From Rhizobium sp. RU36D (lineage in GTDB: Bacteria > Pseudomonadota > Alphaproteobacteria > Rhizobiales > Rhizobiaceae), in assembly GCF_900176345.1 (NCBI RefSeq), contig NZ_FWXU01000001.1, positions 62,001 through 126,000 of the forward strand: a stretch of DNA of 64,000 nt. The letters run 5' to 3'. The notes under the pieces were generated by a model that worked only from the letters and a program-made list of their open reading frames with translations, ran no database searches and had not been told where the DNA came from. A program made the position numbers and the translations under genes. Below, piece by piece: positions 26,315-34,147 of the stretch. Numbering within the stretch: position 1 is the stretch's first letter; each line of letters begins with the position of its first letter.

Positions 26315-26977
26315 TCACTTCCAGGTAATCAGTCCCTTGGCGATTTTGGCGGTGAACACCGTTTCGGTTTCGTTGGTGTGATAGGCCAGTTCCATGCCGC
26401 ATTCATCGGCCAGCAGCACCGTGTAGTAAGGCTGGATCGAATGCGCATCGACGGCTTCTTCCAGCTTGCCTTCGCAGATCTCGGCAAACTTCGCGGGAAT
26501 GCGCATCATCTTGCCTTTGGCAACGATGGTGAAGCTCGCATCGGTCTCGGGATTCTCGAGCGTGACCTCGATCACGCCGCCGCGCGGAATGGCGCTGTAG
26601 GCAACCAGAAACAGGTTGAGCAGCAGCTTGACCCGGTTCTTGCCGATGATGGCCCGGGGGCCGTTCCAGATCACCTCAGTCTTCTTCTCCGCCTGGGCGA
26701 AGTCTTTGGCAGCCTTCTCGGCCTCGCCCGTATCGATGGAGGCGCCGACCGAGCCGGATGCGCCAAAGGCCAGGCGGGCGAATTTCAGCCGGACGGAGGC
26801 GTTCAGCGCGCTGGTGCGGATGAGCTCCATGGCATCGGCATCGGTGCCGCCCTCATCCAGCAGTTCCAGACCGTTGTTGATGGCGCCAACGGGCGAAATG
26901 ACATCGTGGCAGACGCGGCTGCACAAGAGCGCTGCCAGATCGGGCCCGGCGAGAGTCAAGTTGGGATTCCTCGGCAT
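26315..26977 (-). CDS. chpT: Histidine phosphotransferase ChpT
   Basis: This 220-aa protein has the phospho-acceptor His24 in RVCHDVISPVGAINNGLELL, a four-helix-bundle dimerisation part, and a C-terminal half resembling a degenerate histidine kinase ATPase fold. ChpT passes phosphate from CckA to CtrA and CpdR, and is essential for CtrA activity in related bacteria. The gene lies 0.7 kb from ctrA on the other strand. It is preceded by a 180-bp divergent gap with two GANTC sites. Confidence 0.93.
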   Translation of the reverse strand: MPRNPNLTLAGPDLAALLCSRVCHDVISPVGAINNGLELLDEGGTDADAMELIRTSALNASVRLKFARLAFGASGSVGASIDTGEAEKAAKDFAQAEKKTEVIWNGPRAIIGKNRVKLLLNLFLVAYSAIPRGGVIEVTLENPETDASFTIVAKGKMMRIPAKFAEICEGKLEEAVDAHSIQPYYTVLLADECGMELAYHTNETETVFTAKIAKGLITWK

Positions 26978-27079
26978 CGTGTTCTCCTGAGCGTGATCGC
27001 GCGATCAGCAAAACGCGGCCGGCACCCTGCCCGGCCGAAGCTGATTCCTGCCAGTCATAATGACACCACATTTGGTAAA

Positions 27080-27142
27080 CCGATTATTAATATCGGCAAG
27101 GCAATCTGGCCGAAGAGGTCTCCGGACCTGATTCCACGATTC
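27080..27142. promoter_or_regulatory. chpT-DUF1134 divergent region: palindrome and two GANTC sites
   Basis: A near-palindrome, CCGATTATTAATATCGG at 27080-27096, and two GANTC sites at 27130-27134 and 27138-27142 lie in the 180-bp gap between the divergent chpT and DUF1134 genes. This could be an operator and methylation-sensitive promoter; no clear -35/-10 pair was identified. Confidence 0.35.
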
Positions 27143-27157
27143 ACGACGGAGGAGCCC

Positions 27158-27742
27158 ATGCGACCAGTCGGACAGAATATGACACTGCATCGCCGCCAGT
27201 TGGTTGGCATGATGACCCTGGGTCTTGTCCTCGCAGCCCTGCCAGCCAGGGCCGACAGCTCTCAATACAACTTCCAGGAAATTATCGACGCCGGGCATGG
27301 CTTTTTCGGTGAGACCTCTGGCGGGCTCGCGAAGGTGATGGAAAAGGCGTTCCAGAACTACGGCCTGCCCAATGGCTACATTCTCGGCCAGGAGGGCTCC
27401 GGCGCCTTTATCGCCGGCCTCACTTATGGCGAGGGCCAGCTCTACACCAAGAATGCCGGGCAGCACGATGTCTTCTGGCAAGGGCCCTCGCTCGGCATCG
27501 ACTATGGCGGCAACGGCACGCGCGCGATGATGCTGGTCTACGATCTGCCGGACGTCGACAGCCTCTTTGCCCGCTTCGGCGGCGTCAGCGGCTCCGCCTA
27601 TGTCGTGGCAGGCGTCGGCATGACCGTGTTGAAAAGCCGCAACGTCTTGCTGGTCCCGATACGCACAGGTCTCGGCGCCCGCCTGGGTGTCAATGTCGGC
27701 TACTTGAAGCTTACCCGTACCCCCACCTGGAACCCGTTTTGA
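27158..27742 (+). CDS. DUF1134 exported protein
   Basis: This 194-aa protein has its ATG behind GGAGGAG. Residues 1-32 are a signal peptide with the hydrophobic core LVGMMTLGLVLAALPARA. The mature part matches DUF1134: YNFQEIIDAGHGFFGETSGGLAKVME near the start, then glycine-rich beta strands with GIDYGGNGTRAMMLVYDL. Its fold resembles lipid- or outer-membrane-associated beta proteins, but no function is known. It is conserved across alphaproteobacteria and often lies near chpT, as here. Confidence 0.85.
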   Translation: MRPVGQNMTLHRRQLVGMMTLGLVLAALPARADSSQYNFQEIIDAGHGFFGETSGGLAKVMEKAFQNYGLPNGYILGQEGSGAFIAGLTYGEGQLYTKNAGQHDVFWQGPSLGIDYGGNGTRAMMLVYDLPDVDSLFARFGGVSGSAYVVAGVGMTVLKSRNVLLVPIRTGLGARLGVNVGYLKLTRTPTWNPF

Positions 27743-27755
27743 CGCTTGAGCACGG

Positions 27756-27785
27756 GAAGCAAGGCGCCCGACGGTGCCTTGCTTC
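27756..27785 (+). terminator. Hairpin after DUF1134 gene
   Basis: Perfect 10-bp stem GAAGCAAGGC/GCCTTGCTTC with a 10-base loop, 13 bases past the stop; no T run follows. The remaining 192 bp up to 27977 hold nothing I recognise apart from the likely promoter of the next gene. Confidence 0.5.
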
Positions 27786-27977
27786 GCTCCAAGCACCGCG
27801 CGGATCTTGACTTTCCTTCCATCGTTCTCATTTGCACTAGACCGAGTGAAATACCGGCTGGGACATGGCGACCACGAATTATTTCTGACAGGTGACGCGG
27901 GTCGCTTGTCCTTCGTAAATGGCCATGGTCTAACACCGAAAATTCGCTCCTCCTAAACTTCGGGAAATGGCGTCACC

Positions 27978-29117
27978 GTGATCGAATATGCCCTGCTATA
28001 CGGACTGGGTTTCCTGTCTTCGGCCATGCTGGCTATGCTGGTGGCTCCGGCGATCCATAGTCGCATCGTCCGCTTCACCGAGAACCGCCTGAAGGCGACC
28101 ATGCCGCTCAGCCCGCAGGAAATCCGGGCACAGCGGGACATGGCCCGCGCCTCCTATGCCGCGGAAAACGCCAAGACCGTGCAGGCCTTGGAAAAGGAGC
28201 GCCAGAAGACGACGGACCTGCAGCTGAAGCAGGAAGCCCTGGCCAAGGAGGCCAGCCGCCTTCTCGCCGAGAACCAGGATTACAACGTCCAGATCGAGGC
28301 GATGAATGTGGAAGCGGCCGACATGCGCTCGGAGCTTCGCCGTGCCGACCTGCATATCACCCAGCTCAAGGAAACCCTGCAGCGCGCCGAGGAAATCGCC
28401 GCGACCAAGGATGTCGAGCTGGAGCGGCTGTTGAAGCGGCTCGACAAGGTTGGCCTGGAGGTCGACAACCTGAAGATCGAAAGCTCGCGTCGCGAGACCG
28501 AGATCGAGAACCTGAAGATGCGCGTGCAGACGCTTCGTGACGAACGCGAAGACCTGCGCCGAGAGCAGGCCGCAGCGCTGAAGCGCGCGAAGGAAGCCGA
28601 GCAGCGCCTCACCCTTGAGGAACACCAGAAGCTGCGGCTTGATGACAAGCTGATGCGCGAAATGGCGGGCAAGGCCGACAAGGACGCGATCATCGATCGC
28701 CGGACGGCAGAAATCGCGCGACTGAAGGAACAGCTTAAAAACGCCAATGCCCAGTTGCGCCGCAAGGGTGGAGCCGTCAAGCGCGCCGGCAATGATGATC
28801 TCCATGACGATGATTTCGGCCGGTTAGAACCGCCTGAGGTTTCGACAGAGGAACTGGCCGATGAAATCCGGCATCAATATACGGCTCTGACCGAGCGATT
28901 GAACCGGGCCAAGTCTGCCGCCAATGACGATGCCCTGCGGGAGGAAATGTCGGAAATCGCAGCCAAGATGATCCTGCTCACCGCCCGTGAGGAGGGTCCG
29001 GGCTCTCCGATCCCCAAATTGCTGGCGAGCGCCGTGCCGAAGGCAAAGGGCGCAAAGCCGTCACTCGCCGACAGGGTCGCAGAAAAAAGCGCCGCCTTGG
29101 GCGACCGTCGCGGCTGA
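27978..29117 (+). CDS. Membrane-anchored coiled-coil protein, unknown function
   Basis: This 379-aa protein starts at a GTG. Residues 1-26 form one hydrophobic segment (ALLYGLGFLSSAMLAMLVAPAI). From about 55 to 260 the sequence is rich in Glu, Lys, Arg, Leu and Ala in heptad-like arrangement, predicting a long coiled coil. A less ordered C-terminal part includes a conserved-looking segment SPIPKLLASAVP. It resembles short tethered coiled-coil proteins conserved in Rhizobiaceae, with no known function. It is convergent with the RNA methyltransferase gene, ten bases apart. I can offer a structural or envelope role only as a guess. Confidence 0.75.
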   Translation: MIEYALLYGLGFLSSAMLAMLVAPAIHSRIVRFTENRLKATMPLSPQEIRAQRDMARASYAAENAKTVQALEKERQKTTDLQLKQEALAKEASRLLAENQDYNVQIEAMNVEAADMRSELRRADLHITQLKETLQRAEEIAATKDVELERLLKRLDKVGLEVDNLKIESSRRETEIENLKMRVQTLRDEREDLRREQAAALKRAKEAEQRLTLEEHQKLRLDDKLMREMAGKADKDAIIDRRTAEIARLKEQLKNANAQLRRKGGAVKRAGNDDLHDDDFGRLEPPEVSTEELADEIRHQYTALTERLNRAKSAANDDALREEMSEIAAKMILLTAREEGPGSPIPKLLASAVPKAKGAKPSLADRVAEKSAALGDRRG

Positions 29118-29127
29118 CGCGCCAAGC

Positions 29128-29964
29128 CTATCCGATGCGGCCCTGCGCCAGGGCCGCGCCATAAAGCGCGATACCGGCTGCCGTTCCGACATTGAGGCTG
29201 TCCAGGCCCCGAGATTGGGCGATCCGCACCGACTTGTAGGCGCGCAGCACCTCGGCCGGCAGCCCCTCCCCTTCCGTGCCCATCACCAGCGCCATACGGT
29301 CGCTTCGCGGCAGGTCGCGCAACTCCGTGTCACCTGCCGGCGAAAGCGCCCAGATGGCGAAGCCTGCCTCGGCCAGTTGCGACAACAGCACCTGTGTCGA
29401 GCCACCGCGATGATAAGGCACGCTCAGGACGGAACCGACGGACACCCGGATGGCCTTGCGATAGAGCGGATCGCAGCAGGTCTCGTCCAGCAGCACCGCA
29501 TCGACGGAAAACGCAGCGGCGTTGCGGAACATGGACCCGATATTGTCGTGGTTGGAAATGCCGCAGCCGACCAGCACCAGCGTCGGCGACCCAAGACCTG
29601 TCAGCAGATCGCCAAGGGCCGGTTGAGGTGCCCGGCGCCCCAGCGCCAGCACGCCGCGATGCAGGTGAAACCCAGCAATCTGGTCGATCACCTCGGCTTC
29701 GGCGACGTAAACCGGGACCTCGGCCGGAAACCGGTCCAGAATGTCAGACACGCCCTGAACCCGGTTCTTCAGCACGAGGATCTTTTCAGCCCGGGCGCTG
29801 CCTGCCGCATGGGCCGCAGCCAGCATACGCAGGACAACGGTCCCTTCGGCGACGAACCGCTCCTGCCGAAGCACAAGATCCCGCTCCCGAACGCCACGGA
29901 ATTCCGCAATGCGCGGATCCTCGGCATCTTCGATGAGGACGAGTGACCGATCCGGCATGATCAC
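29128..29964 (-). CDS. TrmH/SpoU-family RNA methyltransferase
   Basis: This 278-aa SPOUT methyltransferase transfers a methyl group from S-adenosylmethionine to ribose or base in rRNA/tRNA. The C-terminal knot motifs are present: LVGCGISNHDNIGSMFRNA, ALVMGTEGEGL and SRGLDSLNVGTAAGIALYGAAL. The N-terminal third is a substrate-binding domain (EGTVVLRMLAAA). The start is GTG 29962-29964 with GAGG five bases ahead, or ATG 29956-29958. Target RNA is unknown. It lies seven bases after a small membrane protein gene in the same direction. Confidence 0.88.
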   Translation of the reverse strand: MIMPDRSLVLIEDAEDPRIAEFRGVRERDLVLRQERFVAEGTVVLRMLAAAHAAGSARAEKILVLKNRVQGVSDILDRFPAEVPVYVAEAEVIDQIAGFHLHRGVLALGRRAPQPALGDLLTGLGSPTLVLVGCGISNHDNIGSMFRNAAAFSVDAVLLDETCCDPLYRKAIRVSVGSVLSVPYHRGGSTQVLLSQLAEAGFAIWALSPAGDTELRDLPRSDRMALVMGTEGEGLPAEVLRAYKSVRIAQSRGLDSLNVGTAAGIALYGAALAQGRIG

Positions 29965-29971
29965 TTAGACC

Positions 29972-30358
29972 TCAGTCACCGGCGACAGTAATGTCCGCGA
30001 CGATGCGGCCCACAGTGAGATCGAACACCAGCGCCTTGCGCGCACCGTCAACGGTCGTGCCGTAGAACAGGATCTGGTTGCCGGAAAGATCGGTCGAGAC
30101 GACGGTGAACCCTTTGGGCAACAGCGCCGCAGCCACGATCGGCTGATCGGCCGGTACTGCAAGACCCGGCGACGCCTCCTGGCGCACGGTTCCGCTCGGC
30201 TGCGTCACCTTGTAGACGATCGCCGCCAGCACAGCCATGAACATCACCAGCATGATACCGCCGGAGACAAGCTGCAGTTTCACCATCTTGCGGCGAACAT
30301 TTTCCATGGCAGGATCAAGCGGCTTGTCTTCCTGGTCGTCTGGTTCAACATTGGACAT
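29972..30358 (-). CDS. Conserved membrane-anchored protein, unknown
   Basis: This 128-aa protein has a polar N-terminus of about 30 residues and one membrane helix (VSGGIMLVMFMAVLAAIVYKV, near residues 31-51). An exported C-terminal domain with GFTVVSTDLSGNQILFYGTT and a final beta-rich segment follows. I do not recognise the family, but this composition and location next to the methyltransferase suggest a small periplasmic-facing protein. It is divergent from the rluD-like gene. No function can be assigned. Confidence 0.7.
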   Translation of the reverse strand: MSNVEPDDQEDKPLDPAMENVRRKMVKLQLVSGGIMLVMFMAVLAAIVYKVTQPSGTVRQEASPGLAVPADQPIVAAALLPKGFTVVSTDLSGNQILFYGTTVDGARKALVFDLTVGRIVADITVAGD

Positions 30359-30534
30359 GGGCAGTATTGGCTCCTGAAGTCCGCGTGATCAGATAATTTT
30401 CCCTGCCGCGAACCTATGTTCAGGGAAAACGGCCTGTTTGACCAAGCCTTCGATTGTGGAAGGCGCCAGTCTGTGCCAAGTGGCACCAAAGCCATAATGC
30501 CGCAACGCCGCCGACTATTTCGCGGGATGACAGA

Positions 30535-31584
30535 ATGAACGACCCCTTTAAACAAGCCGACGCCCTAAGAAAAGCCCTCGTTGCCGATGATGATGCCGAA
30601 GGGCGCATGGATGCCTGGCTGACTGCCATGCTGGGCACGGATCTTTCCCGCAACCGGGTAAAGGCCTTGATCGAGCAGGGCGCCGTATCGGTGAACGGGA
30701 TCGCCGTCACGGAACCCAAGCGCAAGATCCGCCCGGGCGACCAGGTGGAAATCGTGATGCCGGAGCCGGAAGATCCCGAACCCCAGGGCGAGGACATTCC
30801 GCTTGACGTGATCTACGAAGACAAGGATCTGATCGTCATCGCCAAGCCGCCGGGTCTCGTGGTGCATCCAGGCGCCGGCAACTGGACCGGCACGCTGGTC
30901 AATGCCCTGATCCATCATTGCGGCGACAGCCTCTCAGGCATTGGTGGCGTCAAGCGGCCAGGCATCGTCCACCGCCTGGACAAGGACACATCGGGCGTCA
31001 TGGTCGTCGCCAAGAACGATATCGCCCACCGTCACCTCGCCGATCAGTTCGCCGACCACGGCCGCACCGGCCCGCTGGAGCGCGCCTACCAGGCCGTCGT
31101 CTGGGGCCGTCCGCGCACGCTGACAGGCACCATCGATGCCCCGCTAGGCCGTGCGGGCGACCGCACCAAGCGAACGGTGAAGCGCGAGGATACCGACGAT
31201 GCCCGCGAGGCGATAACCCATTACGAGGTGTTGGAGCGCTTTGGCGAGCGGCCCGATGCAACGGCCCTGGCGGCGCTGGTGGAATGCCGGCTGGAGACGG
31301 GCCGCACCCATCAGATCCGCGTGCACATGGCCCATATCGGCCATCCGCTGATCGGCGACCAGGACTATGGCGCGGCCTTCAAGACCAAGGCCAATCTGCT
31401 GGCCGAACCAGCCAAGTCCATCGTCAACGGTTTTCATCGCCAGGCGCTGCATGCCTTCCTGCTGCAGTTCGAACACCCCACCACGGGCGAGACCATGCAT
31501 TTCGAAGCGCCGATGCCGGACGACATGGCCGCGATTGTCGAAGCCTTGCGCGAAATGCCGGCACCGGAGGATCGGCGCAGCTAG
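30535..31584 (+). CDS. RluA/RluD-family 23S rRNA pseudouridine synthase
   Basis: This 349-aa protein is taken from the ATG at 30535 (MNDPFKQADAL); the frame is open further upstream. An N-terminal S4 RNA-binding domain (RMDAWLTAMLGTDLSRNRVK) is followed by the catalytic domain with HRLDKDTSGVMVVAKN, whose Asp is the catalytic residue. Length and S4 domain fit RluD, which makes pseudouridines in helix 69 of 23S rRNA, though RluC is not ruled out. The C-terminal RTHQIRVHMAHIGHPLIGD motif is intact. It is divergent from the small membrane protein gene. Confidence 0.9.
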   Translation: MNDPFKQADALRKALVADDDAEGRMDAWLTAMLGTDLSRNRVKALIEQGAVSVNGIAVTEPKRKIRPGDQVEIVMPEPEDPEPQGEDIPLDVIYEDKDLIVIAKPPGLVVHPGAGNWTGTLVNALIHHCGDSLSGIGGVKRPGIVHRLDKDTSGVMVVAKNDIAHRHLADQFADHGRTGPLERAYQAVVWGRPRTLTGTIDAPLGRAGDRTKRTVKREDTDDAREAITHYEVLERFGERPDATALAALVECRLETGRTHQIRVHMAHIGHPLIGDQDYGAAFKTKANLLAEPAKSIVNGFHRQALHAFLLQFEHPTTGETMHFEAPMPDDMAAIVEALREMPAPEDRRS

Positions 31585-31681
31585 CTTCCGGCAACGCCAA
31601 TGCAACAAAAGCCGCGCGCCGGCGTTTATGGCGGCGGCGCAGGTGGGATCAACCATCCGCCGGGACAAGGAGCCCGCTGCG

Positions 31682-32917
31682 ATGAGCGATCGAACCGGAC
31701 TGTTGAACAAGAAGCGCCAGTTGCGCACCGACCGCCCTCTCTGGGCTGCCTCGCCGCACATATCGGTGGAGGCTTCTGCGACACCGGCGCACCGCGACTA
31801 TGACGTGATCATTATCGGCAGCGGGATCAGCGGCGCCCTCATGGCGCAGGCCCTGGCCGATGGAAAACGACGCATCCTGGTGGTAGACCGGCGCGAGCCC
31901 GTGCGTGGCAGCACCATGGCGAGCACCGCCATGATCCAGCACGAAATCGACGTGCCGCTTCACCAACTCGGCAAGATGATCGGCGAGAAAAATGCAGCCG
32001 CCGTGTGGCGGCGATCCGCCCGCTCGGTCCGCGACCTTGGGCGGCTGGTGGAAGACCTCGGCATCGACTGCATGTTCGAGAAGCGCAACACGCTGCTCTT
32101 GGCAGGAGACGAATATGGCGCGCGCGCCTTGGCGGAGGAAGCGGACACGCGCAAGGCCGCCGGCCTTGAAGTGGACTATCTGAAGCCCGCCGAACTGCGC
32201 CAGCGCTTCGAACTCGATCGCACCGCGGCTCTCCTGTCGGACTGTTCGGCCTCGGCCAATCCCGCGCAACTGACGGCGGGCCTCCTCATCGCCGCGCGCA
32301 CGCGGGGTGTCGAGATCGTGTCCGGTGTGACCATCACCGACTACCGGGAAACGCGCGACGGCGTGGTCCTCGCGACATCCGACGGCAGACTGTTGAGCGC
32401 CGGCGACGTCATCGCCTGCACCGGCTACGAATTCCTCACGGAAATGCAGCACCCGTCACACCAGATCGTCTCGACCTGGGCAATCGCCACCAAACCCAAT
32501 GCTCCCCGCCCCGCATGGCTGAAGGATTTCCTCGTCTGGGAAGCGTCGGATCCCTATCTCTATTTCCGCTCCACCCCCGATGGCCGCATCATTGCCGGGG
32601 GTGAGGATGAGGCCGATCCCAAGGCGCATCTGGATAAAGACAAGGCCAAGCTGAAGTTCGAGCGCATCATCAAGAAGCTGGAGGTTTTGCTGGGTGTGGA
32701 GATCGGCAAGCCGGCCTATGGCTGGGCAGCGCCCTTCGGCACCACGGCCACGGGATTGCCGATCATCGACAAGGTGCCGGGATGCGATCATGTCCATTGC
32801 GTCATGGGCTTTGGCGGCAACGGGATCACGTTCTCCAAGATCGCCGCTGAACTGCTGGCGGCACGCCTGGCCGGAAAGTCCGATCCCGACGCAAATAGGT
32901 TCCTCTATCCCGCCTGA
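31682..32917 (+). CDS. DAO-family FAD-dependent oxidoreductase
   Basis: This 411-aa protein has the FAD-binding motif YDVIIIGSGISGALMAQALA near residues 40-59, then DRREPVRGSTMASTAMIQHEID and a C-terminal GFGGNGITFSKIAAELL typical of D-amino-acid oxidase/glycine oxidase-type proteins. It presumably oxidises an amine or hydroxy acid, substrate unknown. It lies 97 bp after the rluD-like gene in the same direction and is followed by rpoH, with no functional link obvious. No signal peptide, so cytoplasmic. Confidence 0.85.
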   Translation: MSDRTGLLNKKRQLRTDRPLWAASPHISVEASATPAHRDYDVIIIGSGISGALMAQALADGKRRILVVDRREPVRGSTMASTAMIQHEIDVPLHQLGKMIGEKNAAAVWRRSARSVRDLGRLVEDLGIDCMFEKRNTLLLAGDEYGARALAEEADTRKAAGLEVDYLKPAELRQRFELDRTAALLSDCSASANPAQLTAGLLIAARTRGVEIVSGVTITDYRETRDGVVLATSDGRLLSAGDVIACTGYEFLTEMQHPSHQIVSTWAIATKPNAPRPAWLKDFLVWEASDPYLYFRSTPDGRIIAGGEDEADPKAHLDKDKAKLKFERIIKKLEVLLGVEIGKPAYGWAAPFGTTATGLPIIDKVPGCDHVHCVMGFGGNGITFSKIAAELLAARLAGKSDPDANRFLYPA

Positions 32918-33033
32918 TCACGCATCCGTCACCGCAATGTGTGATGCCAGTGATGAACCGTCGGGACTATAGACACGTTAAACAGTGAACACAGCGGACA
33001 CCCGACACCGCTGCGGATCGGTCGTTTCCAACC

Positions 33034-33062
33034 TTGAAACGCTTTTCCGCCATACTTATCTG
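33034..33062 (+). promoter_or_regulatory. Candidate rpoH promoter
   Basis: TTGAAA (33034-33039) and TATCTG (33057-33062) are 17 bases apart, fitting a vegetative sigma site. The longer form CTTGAAA with CTTATCT at 15 bases also resembles alphaproteobacterial RpoH promoters, so heat-shock autoregulation is possible. It lies 94 bases before the rpoH ATG; the other 238-bp gap sequence shows nothing further. Confidence 0.4.
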
Positions 33063-33155
33063 TCACATGGCTCCGTGTGGGATCTCGGGATCCATACGGA
33101 TCAGGCTTGCCCATTCTGTCTCTCTGGGGAGCCGGTTTAGAGAAAGGGGTGCTTT

Positions 33156-34058
33156 ATGGCCCGTAATTATTTGCCTACCATTGCCGGCGGAGAGGCCGGT
33201 CTCAATCGCTATCTCGATGAAATCCGCAAGTTTCCGATGCTGGAGCCGCAGGAAGAGTACATGCTAGCCAAGCGCTACGCCGAGCATGCGGATCGCGATG
33301 CCGCACACCGCCTCGTGACCAGCCACCTGCGCCTGGTCGCCAAGATCGCCATGGGCTATCGCGGCTATGGCCTGCCGATCGGCGAAGTCGTGTCGGAAGG
33401 CAATGTCGGCCTGATGCAGGCCGTCAAGAAGTTCGATCCGGAACGCGGCTTCCGTCTGGCCACCTATGCCATGTGGTGGATCAAGGCGTCGATTCAAGAG
33501 TATATCCTCCGCTCGTGGTCGCTCGTGAAGATGGGCACGACCGCCAACCAGAAGCGGCTGTTCTTCAACCTGCGCCGGCTGAAAGGCCGCATCCAGGCCA
33601 TCGACGAAGGCGATCTGAAGCCGGAACAGGTGGCTGAGATCGCCACGAAGCTTAACGTGTCCGAGGAGGAGGTCATCTCGATGAACCGCCGCCTCACCGG
33701 CGACGCCTCGCTGAACGCACCCATTCGCGCGACGGAAGGCGAGTCGGGCCAGTGGCAGGATTGGCTCGTGGATGATCACGACAGCCAGGAAGACGTGCTG
33801 ATCGAGCAAGACGAGTTGGAAACCCGCCGCCGCATGCTGTCGCGCGCGATGTCCGTGCTGAACGAACGCGAGAAGCGCATCTTTGAAGCCCGTCGTCTCG
33901 CAGACGAGCCGGTCACGCTGGAGGATCTCTCGGCCGAGTTCGACATCAGCCGCGAACGCGTGCGCCAAATCGAGGTTCGTGCCTTTGAAAAGGTTCAGGA
34001 AGCTGTGAAGAAGGACGCTCTGGAACGCGCCAAGGCCCTTCGCGTGGTCGAAGCCTGA
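33156..34058 (+). CDS. rpoH: Heat-shock sigma factor RpoH
   Basis: This 300-aa sigma-32 factor has a short N-terminus, region 2 with FRLATYAMWWIKASIQEYI, the diagnostic RpoH box QKRLFFNLRRLK, and region 4 with LEDLSAEFDISRERVRQIE. It redirects RNA polymerase to chaperone and protease genes. Rhizobia often carry two rpoH genes; this one next to purA fits the main rpoH1 position, from general knowledge. ATG at 33156 follows AGAAAGGGG. A strong terminator follows. Confidence 0.95.
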   Translation: MARNYLPTIAGGEAGLNRYLDEIRKFPMLEPQEEYMLAKRYAEHADRDAAHRLVTSHLRLVAKIAMGYRGYGLPIGEVVSEGNVGLMQAVKKFDPERGFRLATYAMWWIKASIQEYILRSWSLVKMGTTANQKRLFFNLRRLKGRIQAIDEGDLKPEQVAEIATKLNVSEEEVISMNRRLTGDASLNAPIRATEGESGQWQDWLVDDHDSQEDVLIEQDELETRRRMLSRAMSVLNEREKRIFEARRLADEPVTLEDLSAEFDISRERVRQIEVRAFEKVQEAVKKDALERAKALRVVEA

Positions 34059-34100
34059 TCAAGACTGCTGCGGCAGAAACCAACCTCAACAAATGAAAAA

Positions 34101-34133
34101 GGCTCGCGAACCACCGGTTCGCGAGCCTTTTTT
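34101..34133. terminator. Bidirectional terminator between rpoH and the 771-aa gene
   Basis: A perfect 12-bp stem (GGCTCGCGAACC/GGTTCGCGAGCC) with a 3-base loop is followed by six T on the plus strand and preceded by a run of A, so it works for both convergent genes. Confidence 0.92.
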
Positions 34134-34147
34134 GTTTGAAGACTTGC

